From contig NW_027043829.1 in assembly GCF_037102585.1 (NCBI RefSeq), positions 1,612,001-1,676,000 on the forward strand: DNA of 64,000 nucleotides, read 5' to 3'. The notes below the pieces were generated by a model. It searched no databases. It saw only the letters and a list, made by a program, of their open reading frames with translations, and was not told the DNA's origin. Shown here piece after piece: positions 10,346-19,618 of this stretch; the first letter of the stretch is position 1, and each line of letters opens with the position of its first letter. The translations under genes and the position numbers were made by a program. The DNA comes from Saccharomycopsis crataegensis (lineage: Eukaryota > Ascomycota > Saccharomycetes > Ascoideales > Saccharomycopsidaceae).

Positions 10346-10425
10346 CTTGCTTTAGTTATTTTTATTTCCCACTCTCGATATATAGTCGAATCAAGATAAC
10401 AACTATTCTTCATAGATCAAGTTGG

Positions 10426-10432
10426 GGGTGCA
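10426..10432 (-). promoter_or_regulatory. Aft-type iron-responsive element TGCACCC
   Basis: TGCACCC reads on the minus strand, in the same orientation as FTH1, about 80 bp upstream of its ATG. It matches the core (PyPuCACCC) bound by Aft1/Aft2 in S. cerevisiae, whose regulon includes FTH1. Whether Aft or another iron regulator acts in this species is inference. Confidence 0.5.
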
Positions 10433-10439
10433 CCGTATT

Positions 10440-10447
10440 TGACGTCA
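10440..10447. promoter_or_regulatory. Palindromic CRE (TGACGTCA)
   Basis: A perfect 8-bp ATF/CREB palindrome 7 bp beyond the Aft-like element in the FTH1 promoter. In yeasts such sites bind Sko1/Aca-type bZIP factors. The pairing with an iron element suggests combined iron and stress input. Confidence 0.45.
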
Positions 10448-11373
10448 ATAAGAGCAGCCATGGTGCGGCTAGTGTTTTCCGGTTGTGCATTACCCTGTAG
10501 TCATCGCTGCGCACCAATCTATGATAATGAGCGCTGATTTACATTTTATTAGCATATAATGAATATGAAGAATATATATAATCTGCTTGGAAGTGATATA
10601 TTTATTGTTATTGTGAATCTGTTGTAGTAGTTCCCATCAAGACGTGCTTCTTTCAAGCCATTTTCTATAGGTATATCCTTATGTGCGACGGCAAATTGAT
10701 CATTACTGTGGATTATATATCATCATGTTTAGTAGTTCTTCCAATATACAATATGAGGAAAGAATACGCGTAGGAAACTATTAATAACAATTTTTTCGGT
10801 GTATTGATTTATTTGGGTTGATTCACATTAATTTGGCTTTAGAAAAAGGATCCATTTTGTTTGTTGCATTTCTCAATCCTGTAGAAGTTCCCATATTCAG
10901 TATCTTCTTTTAAAGGAGTGAAATTTCTCAAGCTTTTACAAGAGCGAGGCGCTTCAAGATTCGTATACAAAGACTTGTTATTCTATTGTCATGCTGGCCC
11001 GTGAATCTTTTAGTTTCTATAACCATCTTTTCTTTTCTTTTCTTTTTCTAAAATGTATTCAGAATTTGGGGAAGACTAAAACACAATTTGCAGGATTGCC
11101 CAAAAAATATAGTCAATTTCTTGGATACATACTCTTATACCACATCGATTGTTTTAAATAGGGAGTTTGACTTTTCTCACTTCGAGATGAATATATATCA
11201 GACATTAATATGTTTGCAGGTAGTTCTAATTATTTCTTTGTTTCAATTATGTAGCATTGAGGGTCAATTTTTAAAGATTAAGCTTGATTATACCAATTAC
11301 TACCATCTTTGGACAGTGCACATATTGTCACAACACGATATATAGAACAAAGTCTGTGTTCTTTCTTCTTTAG

Positions 11374-11420
11374 ATATAATTTACTTCGGTTTCCTTTTCA
11401 AATAAGATACAATCAAGAAA
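11374..11420. repeat. Diverged direct repeat, copy A
   Basis: Forty-seven bp (ATAATTTACTT, then TTTC, ATAAGAT and CAAGAAAAA) that recur at 15169-15215 in the same orientation with 8 mismatches and no gap. In both copies an AAATAAAGCT/GCAA block follows, here after a 17-nt insertion. It marks a duplicated segment around the F-box gene. Confidence 0.5.
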
Positions 11421-11572
11421 AAGCACAAATACAAGTTGTGAAATAAAGCTTTGCAACATTCGTTTAATAATTTTTGTCTCTTCATCAAATCTTTTTCTTC
11501 CAACTTGTTTCCTTTCCCCTTCATATTTTGTTCCTGTGCTACGTGTGTTTCTACTCTATCCAGATACTCCAT
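11381..11572 (-). CDS. Short ORF with C-terminal hydrophobic tail (uncertain)
   Basis: 63 codons from ATG at 11572. The product has a charged, helical first half (KGKGNKLEEKDLMKRQ) and a hydrophobic end (LYLCFFLIVSYLKRK) like a tail-anchor segment with a basic tip. I do not recognise a family. Its last ~45 bp and the flank just past the stop are about 83% identical, over 47 aligned bp, to 15169-15215. There the opposite strand again reads ALF, FFL, SY and a basic tip before a stop. It could be the end of a once longer gene duplicated here and at 15.2 kb, or just a conserved non-coding flank. Coding status is doubtful. Confidence 0.2.
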   Translation of the reverse strand: MEYLDRVETHVAQEQNMKGKGNKLEEKDLMKRQKLLNECCKALFHNLYLCFFLIVSYLKRKPK

Positions 11573-11657
11573 TACTGGCCTCCTTCTCTCCTTGAAGCCT
11601 ACGTGTATTCAGAGGATAGATATAGTATTTATATTCACGACTATGTAGTCCGGGTTG

Positions 11658-11768
11658 CGGTATCCGTACCGTAATCCAGACACTCCGGAGCCACCTGGCC
11701 GGACCGTCTAGGTCTGCTAATCACCACTGCCATGTGGCACACTACCCTAGTATACTTACTCAGTATAC
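11658..11768. other. Cluster of short palindromes in a GC-rich island
   Basis: Within about 110 bp: CGGTATCCGTACCG (11658-11671), CTCCGGAG (11683-11690), GCCATGTGGC (11729-11738) and two GTATAC copies (11750-11755, 11763-11768) in a direct repeat AGTATAC. Surroundings are strongly AT-rich. CGG-facing palindromes resemble Zn2Cys6 factor sites. Equally it could be a worn mobile-element fragment, and nothing decides between them. Confidence 0.4.
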
Positions 11769-12834
11769 TCATATATGCTGACAGAAACCAACGTTTAAAA
11801 AATGCGTGATACTTGCATGAAATTATGGTACTTTGGCGTCAAATCCTGTGAGTTTTGTACATTTTTGTGCAGCGTGGGTTGTTATTTCTTATATATAATG
11901 TAGTGAGTCTCAAATAAGGTTCTAGCTATTGCATGATGTGATATTTCCTTCGGTTTTTTTAGTGTCAGTTACTAACTAAAAAGTGCATCCATTGACAAAT
12001 GTCCTAATGTAGTAATATATTAGTGCAAAGGGGTGTTCTACCCATGCGAAGAATATTCTGGGTTGACTTTCTTTCATCTGGATCATTGAAAGATATAGCA
12101 GTTTACTTATTAAAAAGTATCCAAATGTTTTAATAATTTCAACTTAAGGAGTATTTCACACTCATATATATGATTTCTAATAGACTGGCCAGCCATGTCA
12201 TATGCTTCTTGTTCTGTTGAAAACTTGAAATTGTCAAGAACCCTGATTAGCACAATGCAAAAATCAAAATACAAGTTGGAATTGGCAATAATATTGTTAA
12301 CAGGCAAACCATCAAACTGACTATGAAGCAAAGTTAACTGACCTGCTCTTTTTTTTTTTTTTTTTGCCTTTGATGGATAAGGGCTTAACTTGAGTAATAT
12401 TTCGGGAAAGCTTGTCAAAGATTAAGAGCACATTCATGAATTGACTCTCAGCAGATGCCCAAATGTTTAAGGTTAATGAGGAAAAAGTCTTTGATAACTA
12501 GCTAATCGCATATCACTTGCACCTCAAGAAGTCATGAATGTAAAAAAAAAAAAATGAAGTCCTTTATAGTTATCGGCACTTTGAGGGCAAGTTGTGACTT
12601 AGGCACATACATCTATAAAAACATTTTTAGTATTCACATCGCATTTTCAAAAGTAGCAAGCACAACAGAAAAAAATCTATGAGCTTCGTAAGCGATGCGC
12701 AACTTTAAGAGGGGCTATTATAAATATTTTTAATTTGCTATTTTTTCCATTATTATTTCTTACCTTTCTATAATTTGCAATATGTGATAATCAAAACCAA
12801 TAGCACATTTGTACAAGCATTTCTTTTTTTTTTT

Positions 12835-14973
12835 ATGATGATTTACAGTGAAGCCAGAGCTTTAAGGCACATTGGAAAGCTTCCAAACGAATTGATAACA
12901 GAAGTTTTTCAACATCTAGATGTTTTTGAGCTTTCATTAATATTGCGAGCATTACTGGAAAGACGTAGGGAATATAAATGTGCGTTGTTTGTATTACTTG
13001 GCTCAGTGGAGATTTACTGTCAGCTTCTGGGACACGAGAAGAGGTATAAGAGGCTTGCGAGTCTTCTTACGGTCACCCAAAGATATAAAATTACTTCTGC
13101 TTCTAATTACAAATGGGAGCGAGTTCCAGTTGTTACTATCTATTGCGAAAACCTTCCAAGAATTGCAAAATATCAGGCGGCGATAAAAAAGATCGTAATA
13201 TATGAGAAAAAAGACGAGGGGTCTTGTCGGGATCACGGGCAAGTGGACAAGAGAAAACTCAAAATTATCCAGTTGTTTTTAAAATGTTGTACAAGGGTTA
13301 AAGAAATTGAGGTTAATTCTCATCCTATTTTTCGATTTCCCGAATGCACTCAGTTTTTAAGAATCATTAATACGAGATTTGCTTCATCTTTTTCCATACA
13401 TTTTCCCACACATTTGGATAAAGTTACTATAGCTTTGAGCAATGCAGGCATCCCTCAGAATATCAGAAAAGTATATATTGAAACAGTGAGACTTTGCATT
13501 GATCAAAATTTTCGGTTATCAAAGTTAACTGATCTTGAGATACAATGCAAGGAAATCGGAGTCCCATCAAATGGTGTGGCGTTCAGCAGTGATCAGTTCC
13601 CATCTTTGGAGAAATTAAAATTCGTGGCCACCACGAATTGCCTACAAGCGCCCTTAGTTATTGATTTAAAAACGTTGAAGACATTGGAATGTTCATTTGG
13701 GAGAGGCTATAGCGATGTTGAAATTATTCATCCCGGGCTGATATCATCTTTCACGTCCATGTACGGGCGGTATAGACGGAGCTCACTTCCACCGATTAAA
13801 AATGCCAAAAAACTTGTATTGTCCCACTGTTCCGACCTTCCAAATGCCTTTAATCTCGAAGGTATTAATAAACTTGAACATTTGGCAGTGGTTATGTGTA
13901 AAAATGGCGCTCCTCAGAGTTTGCAATATTGCAAAAACTTGAAAACTTTGGATCTATCTTCCAATCTGCTCCTCTGGATCAGTCAAAGCATACAAGCTCT
14001 TCAAAACTTGGTGTCGCTAAATCTTGAAGAGAATAGAATTTCTAAAATAGAAAATTTGGAGAGCCTCACCAAATTGGAATGGTTACTGTTGAAACGTAAT
14101 AAAATTGAAATACTTGAAGGTTTAAAATTGCCCAAGCTCAAATATTTGAGCGTTAGTGAAAATCTCTTCTGTAAAATTCAAAATTTGCAAGACCTACGGA
14201 GCCTTGAAGGGCTCAGTATATCGTCCAATCACATGTCAACGGACTTTGAAGGATTATACGTGTTGGCAGATACGCTTACTTCTTTTTCTTGTCTTAATGC
14301 CTCCTACCATCCAATCTTTGTGAATCTTGCAAGATTGCCTAAACTAAATAGCATCAAGACTTATGATTACCTGATCCGCTTCGATAGATCGTCAATTTTC
14401 CCCAACTTAGAGGAATTACTGTGGATACTTACTACTCAGAAGACTTTAGTTTCAAATGTGGACCTCTCATGTATCAAGGAGCTAAAGCTTACTGAAAACC
14501 AAATTGTTAATGCGTGTCACCGAGAAAACATGCCTCTAATTGGGAAAATGACAAGTTTAGAAGTTTGCTGTTTGACTGAAGCCGGAATATCTGATGTCAG
14601 TTACCTTGCTACATGCACCAAGCTTCGTAAGCTTGATCTATCACATAACATGATAACATCATTCAATGGAATTCAAAATCTTCGATATTTGGAATCCCTT
14701 GATATTCTGAAAAACCAATTGGATAGCTTACAGAATGTTGTAGTGAATTGGCCACTGATGACGTATTTTAATCTTTCTTGGTGTGAGATTGTTGAATTAC
14801 CAACTTTCAACACTCCCAAATTGTCAAGGTTGTTATTGGAAGGTGATAAAATCTATATGAGACTGTTATTAAGGTTGAGGAAGATAAAAAGTTTGAGGTA
14901 CTTGGCACTTGATCAAGTTGAGCTGTCTTTTATCAGAGCTGTCGGTATACACGCACTATGCTCAGAATATTGA
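12835..14973 (+). CDS. F-box / leucine-rich-repeat protein
   Basis: 712 aa from the ATG at 12835; the frame is open further upstream only to a TTG. An F-box starts near residue 13 (IGKLPNELITEVFQHLDVFELSL), predicting Skp1 binding and an SCF ubiquitin-ligase role. A middle region of weak repeats is followed from about residue 360 by clear SDS22-like leucine-rich repeats, for example LKTLDLSS and LRKLDLSHNMITSFNGI. CTG codons at 13966, 14086, 14419, 14707 and 14755 all fall on non-consensus repeat positions. Many yeasts carry expanded, fast-evolving F-box/LRR genes of this kind; I cannot name an S. cerevisiae counterpart. The substrate is unknown. Confidence 0.8.
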   Translation: MMIYSEARALRHIGKLPNELITEVFQHLDVFELSLILRALLERRREYKCALFVLLGSVEIYCQLLGHEKRYKRLASLLTVTQRYKITSASNYKWERVPVVTIYCENLPRIAKYQAAIKKIVIYEKKDEGSCRDHGQVDKRKLKIIQLFLKCCTRVKEIEVNSHPIFRFPECTQFLRIINTRFASSFSIHFPTHLDKVTIALSNAGIPQNIRKVYIETVRLCIDQNFRLSKLTDLEIQCKEIGVPSNGVAFSSDQFPSLEKLKFVATTNCLQAPLVIDLKTLKTLECSFGRGYSDVEIIHPGLISSFTSMYGRYRRSSLPPIKNAKKLVLSHCSDLPNAFNLEGINKLEHLAVVMCKNGAPQSLQYCKNLKTLDLSSNLLLWISQSIQALQNLVSLNLEENRISKIENLESLTKLEWLLLKRNKIEILEGLKLPKLKYLSVSENLFCKIQNLQDLRSLEGLSISSNHMSTDFEGLYVLADTLTSFSCLNASYHPIFVNLARLPKLNSIKTYDYLIRFDRSSIFPNLEELLWILTTQKTLVSNVDLSCIKELKLTENQIVNACHRENMPLIGKMTSLEVCCLTEAGISDVSYLATCTKLRKLDLSHNMITSFNGIQNLRYLESLDILKNQLDSLQNVVVNWPLMTYFNLSWCEIVELPTFNTPKLSRLLLEGDKIYMRLLLRLRKIKSLRYLALDQVELSFIRAVGIHALCSEY

Positions 14974-15168
14974 AAAAAATAATTTATGTGATTTATATCC
15001 TGAGAACAAGATATTGATGATTGTCGCTTGTGTTTGGTACTTTATATTTTATAACCCTTAATGAAAGGGAGGGAGCTGGGAAATTTTTGCATATAAAAAT
15101 ATGTTTTCAAATTGTGATAATTTATATTTTTGTTTTAATAATTATGTAATCTATACGCTTTATCATCT

Positions 15169-15215
15169 ATAATTTACTTTTATTTCTTTTCCACATAAGA
15201 TCCAACCAAGAAAAA
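15169..15215. repeat. Diverged direct repeat, copy B
   Basis: Ungapped match (39 of 47 positions by eye) to 11374-11420, about 3.8 kb away in the same orientation, followed by the same AAATAAAGCT/GCAA block. It lies about 200 bp downstream of the F-box gene's stop codon. Confidence 0.5.
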
Positions 15216-15360
15216 ATAAAATAAAGCTTGCAAGATCAATCTTGAAGACATACCTTTAAGAGACTAAAGCATTCTATATTAAACCTTTATGGATGAGAAT
15301 AAAAAAAAACTCTTCGTTCCAAAAAAATTAATACACTAGAAACCACCCCACATAAACTAC

Positions 15361-15522
<162 letters not shown>

Positions 15523-15878
15523 CGAGCAAATAGAAGAAAAAAAATTTTAAGAAATTTTGGAAGCATTAAATAGGCACAAAGTTTTAACGTAACGAAAAAA
15601 AAAATGAGAAAAAGTTTTTGAAATTGCAACTCAGCAAGATGGAAAATAAGCCAAAATGAAAATAGTACAAACTATGGGTCTAAAGTAGGAGATTTTTGGG
15701 AATATAATACAAACAATAAAAAAAACAAGGGGACTGAAAATTTAAGAATAGCCCAATGAAAGGTGTTTAAAAAGTAACAAACAAAAGCGCTGGAAAAAAA
15801 CAGGAAACAAGAATTGAGCATTATTGATAACCTTTTTTTTTTTTTTCGATATTGAAAACAGCCATCAGCTCGACTAAA

Positions 15879-18794
15879 TCACACGAATAGTACCGGTAAA
15901 ATAAGCATTGCCAAGATTCTTATCCAAAAGATTGCTGAATGGTTTGAGTTTGCCGTTACCAAAGCTTCCAATTTCAAACCACCACTGAAGAATGGAATAG
16001 ATCCATTATTCACGCTAAATCCACTCATAATATCATTATCACTGCTGACACTATATGTCACTTGAGAATTCAAGGTACTGGAAAAACTGTTAGCATTTGT
16101 TGCACTAGCAACAGCGGCAGAATTTGAATCATCTGAACTATCATTTGCGCTATTTGAAGCAGAACTTTCTGCAGAACTTTCTGAAGAACTTTCTGAACCT
16201 TCTTCGTCACTATTGGAACTGTCAGAGCTTCCAGAATCAGAAGATCCCGAATCAGAAGATCCCGAATCGTTGCCAATATTGCTTGAATTATTGGTGTTAC
16301 TATTATCAGAAGAAGCTGTATTATCAGAAGAAGATTGGGAATTGGTATTATCAGAGTTGTCAGAGGTAGAACTGGAAGAGCTGTCATTACTTGAGTTGGA
16401 GGAACTATCATTACTAGAATTGGAAGAGCTGTCACTGCTTGAGCTGGAAGAGTTGTCATTACCAGAATTGGAAGAACTGTCACTGCTTGAGCTGGAAGAG
16501 TTGTCACTGCTAGAATTGGAAGAGTTGTCACTGCTAGAATTAGAAGAGTTTTCGTTGCTTGAGCTAGAAGAGTTGTCACTGCTAGAATTAGAAGAGTTGT
16601 CGTCGCTTGAGCTAGAAGAGTTGTCACTGCTCGAATTAGAAGAGTTGTCGTCGCTTGAGCTAGAAGAACTATCATTGCTAGAATTGGATGAGCCGTCGCT
16701 ACTAGAATTAGATGAGGTACCACTACTTGAGCTGGAAGAGCTACCTGTGGCGGATGATGAAGCATTACTATTGCTAGTACTCGATGAAGCTGACGTAGGT
16801 GACGAAGAGCTACCAGAAGTGGATCCAGTAGTTCTAGAACTTGCAGTAGGAGAATCACTACTGTTAGCCAGTGAGAGCGTGTTAGAAGCGGAAGCGCTTG
16901 ATGCAGTAGCACTTGATGCAGTAGCACCAGTGGCCACAGTATTGTTGGATAATGGGGTAGATGATGAAATGAATGACGATGTTGGTGAGTTAGTGCTCGA
17001 GAAGTTTGAACTCATAGAACTAATAGTTGGCAATGTTGAGTTAGACGAAATCGAGGGAGAAGATAATGAGCTTGAACTGCTAGTAAGAGACGGTAATGCT
17101 GATGAGTTAGAAATAGAACTGATTGATTGTATCGAGGTTGAACTTGATGAGATTCTCGATGAGGAGGCTGTTCCTGATGTGATACTCAATGAAGATGAGC
17201 TTGATGAGACACTTGATGAGGAGGTTGTTCCTGATGTGATATTTATTGAAGGAGATGAGTGAGATGAAAGTGATTTGGAAGAAGATTCAGATAAGCTAGT
17301 ACTGGATGGGCTAGATCCCGTGATGGAATTACTTGGTGTTGTAAAAGATGGTGAGAATATCGAATACGAAGAAAAGTTATAGCTTGGGGTTTGAGTTATG
17401 TGTGGAATAATACTAGAAGGATCTTCAGTTTCGGTGGTACAGAAAATTCCGAAACAGAAACTCCAGGAGATGCTAATACCGGGAGTTGGCAAAGGAACGG
17501 TGGTGATATTAAAAGTTGGCAAAGGAATAGTGGTAATATTAAGAGTTGGCAAAGGAATAGTGCTAATATTAAGAGTTGGCAAAGGAATGGTGGTAATATT
17601 AAGAGTTGGCAAAGGAATGGTGGTAATATTAAGAGTTGGCAAAGGAATGGTGGTGATATTAAGAGTTTTTGAAGGAACAGTGGTATTAAAAGTTGGTAGT
17701 GGTTTAGTAGTGATGTTAATAGTTGGTAATGGGATAGTAGTAATATTGATAGTTGGTAATGGGATAGTAGTAATATTAATAGTTGGAAGCGGTATAGTGG
17801 TGATGTTAATAGTTGGTAATGGGATAGAGGTGATATTAACAGTTGACATAGAAATAGTAGAGAAAGCAAAAGATGCCGTTTCTGTTATATTTTCTGAGAA
17901 AGTTGCAGTCACCAAACTAGGTGAAATACTGAGACTTGGTGATGGAATCTCAGTGGTATAATTTAATGATATCGATTCCGAAAAACTTAGAATGTCAGAA
18001 TATGTCAGCATTTCCACCGAAGTCCCAGTATAAGTATGATTGACAAGCCTTGTGGTATTGGTGAGAGTGGATATCGACAAGAAATCGGAAATAGTTGACA
18101 GGGAAATCTCTGTTGGAGAAATGTTGATTACTGATGATGAAACTGTTGCCAAACCTGTATCAGAAGTGTAATTAGAAGTGGTGCTTGAAAGACTCAATAT
18201 TTCACTGGTGCCAGGCACTGTGATGGCGGTGGGGTTTTCTGAAAAATTAACGGTGACGGTTTCAAAATACAAGACCTCCAAGTCGATTCCAATATAGAGT
18301 TGGTCGCCATAAGAAATTGTAATCAAGATATCGAGAAACTCAGAATGCAACCAAGAAGGGAGCTCAAGAAAGGTAATTACTTCTGCAGCGAAGGTGAAAG
18401 TAGCAATGGTGAAATCATCCAACCCCCCTAAGAGGCCTAGATAACTTGCCACTATTTCGTCAAAAGCATTTAGAGGTGACGAAACTGATGATTGAGTGAT
18501 CATTGGAGCATGAGTCTGGGATGTTGTTGGCTGATGGAATTCGGTTTGCGGAGCCAAAGTTGATATTGATTTAGCAGAGGTTGTTGGAAAAGCATAGTAC
18601 GAAGGTTGAAAATGATTTGTAGCTGCGCTGAATGATGATGATGATGATGATGATGAAGAAGAAAAATGTGATGAAGCTGAGTACAGTAGTGATGTATTAG
18701 AATAGATGTAAAAAGGAGGAGCTCTTGCCTCAGTGAGGCTGGCGATAAGGGCTATTACGATAAGCACATAGCTGAAAATGGCATACCCAAACAT
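15879..18794 (-). CDS. Ser/Thr-rich, probably GPI-anchored cell-wall protein with repeat arrays
   Basis: 971 aa from the ATG at 18794; the frame opens two codons earlier at GTG. A signal peptide (about residues 1-25, ending EARA) is followed by a Ser/Thr-rich region. Then come about 12 tandem copies of a decapeptide of the form TTIPLPT(I/L)NI (DNA about 17480-17860), each with an N-glycosylation sequon. A long Ser-rich tract follows with repeated SSDNSSNSS-type units (about 16350-16740). The extreme C-terminus is hydrophobic (AIFWIRILAMLILPVLFV) after NSNHS, consistent with a GPI signal, though an Arg interrupts it. Layout is that of fungal cell-wall mannoproteins or adhesins. No N-terminal ligand domain is recognised. 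Confidence 0.75.
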   Translation of the reverse strand: MFGYAIFSYVLIVIALIASLTEARAPPFYIYSNTSLLYSASSHFSSSSSSSSSSFSAATNHFQPSYYAFPTTSAKSISTLAPQTEFHQPTTSQTHAPMITQSSVSSPLNAFDEIVASYLGLLGGLDDFTIATFTFAAEVITFLELPSWLHSEFLDILITISYGDQLYIGIDLEVLYFETVTVNFSENPTAITVPGTSEILSLSSTTSNYTSDTGLATVSSSVINISPTEISLSTISDFLSISTLTNTTRLVNHTYTGTSVEMLTYSDILSFSESISLNYTTEIPSPSLSISPSLVTATFSENITETASFAFSTISMSTVNITSIPLPTINITTIPLPTINITTIPLPTINITTIPLPTINITTKPLPTFNTTVPSKTLNITTIPLPTLNITTIPLPTLNITTIPLPTLNISTIPLPTLNITTIPLPTFNITTVPLPTPGISISWSFCFGIFCTTETEDPSSIIPHITQTPSYNFSSYSIFSPSFTTPSNSITGSSPSSTSLSESSSKSLSSHSSPSINITSGTTSSSSVSSSSSSLSITSGTASSSRISSSSTSIQSISSISNSSALPSLTSSSSSLSSPSISSNSTLPTISSMSSNFSSTNSPTSSFISSSTPLSNNTVATGATASSATASSASASNTLSLANSSDSPTASSRTTGSTSGSSSSPTSASSSTSNSNASSSATGSSSSSSSGTSSNSSSDGSSNSSNDSSSSSSDDNSSNSSSDNSSSSSDDNSSNSSSDNSSSSSNENSSNSSSDNSSNSSSDNSSSSSSDSSSNSGNDNSSSSSSDSSSNSSNDSSSNSSNDSSSSSTSDNSDNTNSQSSSDNTASSDNSNTNNSSNIGNDSGSSDSGSSDSGSSDSSNSDEEGSESSSESSAESSASNSANDSSDDSNSAAVASATNANSFSSTLNSQVTYSVSSDNDIMSGFSVNNGSIPFFSGGLKLEALVTANSNHSAIFWIRILAMLILPVLFV
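16350..16740 (-). repeat. Ser/Asn/Asp coding repeats
   Basis: Degenerate tandem units encoding SSDNSS/SSDSSSNSS inside the cell-wall protein gene. Units repeat every 18-30 bp with small variants. Such arrays typically expand and contract. Confidence 0.8.
17480..17860 (-). repeat. 30-bp tandem repeats encoding a decapeptide
   Basis: About 12 in-frame units of 30 bp encoding variants of TTIPLPTINI. Two subfamilies are visible (PTIN in the first block, PTLN in the second), separated by two diverged units (TTKPLPTFN and TTVPSKTLN). This suggests two separate local amplifications. Confidence 0.85.
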
Positions 18795-19618
18795 TTGCAC
18801 AAATGAGTATTAATAGCAGTAAATATTGTGAAAGATGGAATCAAAAACAACCAGTAGAAGAGGAAGAAGAACAACAAGAAGAGCCCCAAAAATCTTCTTT
18901 CCTCATTTTTTTCCTTCCTGCCAAATTTTTCCAAATCCTCTTTACTTCCGCATTGAGAATCTGTATCCCTCTGCATGTGTCTGTGTGGAGCGGTGCGCAC
19001 ACAATTACTGGTTATTTTGGGATCTCATTTGCCGTGGTGGTGGGCCTGTGTTTGATTTGTTATCTACGTGTATTGTGTGGAAATATAATATCTTGTTCTG
19101 CCTAGTGATATCTTTGATACAGCCCTATGTATTATTGCCACTGGAGTCTTGTCACTGGGATCTTGCTAGCATCAGGGGCACATGTTGACATTTACCATGA
19201 TTGATCACAGAACCCTGCCAAAAAGACGGCTGGTATGGTGAGACAAACATGAGTGGAGGATCGCCGGAAAGGAATTATACGATCAGAAAATCGCAGTGGT
19301 TTATTCACTATACATTAACGAGGTCATCCGCACCGATTGTTTGGGTATTCTCGGTAGATGTGGTGGTCTACAATTCTTTGTAGTGGTACACGAGAACCGG
19401 TGTTGGACAATCAGCACAGTCAGTGAGTTGGATAAACGGTGGAAACCTTATTTGCTCACACGCAGAAAAAGCCTGTCTCTTTTATCACCGCAGGGTGACC
19501 CTCTCTTTCTATCCGATTACATAAGTGATTACAGGTAGGCCGCCCGGATCATCATCAATTCCACAACCTCGGCGGTTATTTTACACCTTTTATATATCAC
19601 AAAGAAGAGTCAAGTCTA
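18795..19618. promoter_or_regulatory. Promoter of the cell-wall gene / 3' flank of the oxygenase (824 bp)
   Basis: More GC-rich than most spacers here, especially 18960-19560, with CGG/CCG triplets and an AGGGG-type stress element near 19180. Open frames in it (for example 117 codons from 18835) encode nothing recognisable. The size suits a heavily regulated cell-wall gene promoter. Confidence 0.45.

Larger units (their letters stand above)
10346..12834. other. Gene-poor 2.5-kb region between FTH1 and the F-box gene
   Basis: Promoters of two divergently transcribed genes plus about 2 kb without a convincing gene. Contents: Aft-like and CRE sites near FTH1; a 63-codon minus-strand ORF (11381-11572) whose end has a diverged copy at about 15.2 kb; a cluster of small GC-rich palindromes at 11658-11768; and a 102-codon minus-strand frame at 12110-12418 that opens at TTG and may be a decayed gene end. 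The rest is AT-rich without recognisable content. Confidence 0.5.

Noticed and set aside
16213-17262. 349-codon plus-strand frame rich in ELEELSLLELEEL
   Set aside because: It is the antisense of the Ser/Asp repeat array in the cell-wall gene. Repeats of a triplet-multiple period keep the opposite strand open; the sense product has a signal peptide and tail, this one has neither.
18835-19188. 117-codon ATG frame upstream of the cell-wall gene
   Set aside because: Two overlapping frames of similar length share the region. Composition (Cys/Trp/Leu-rich) is that of random GC-richer DNA, and no family is recognisable.
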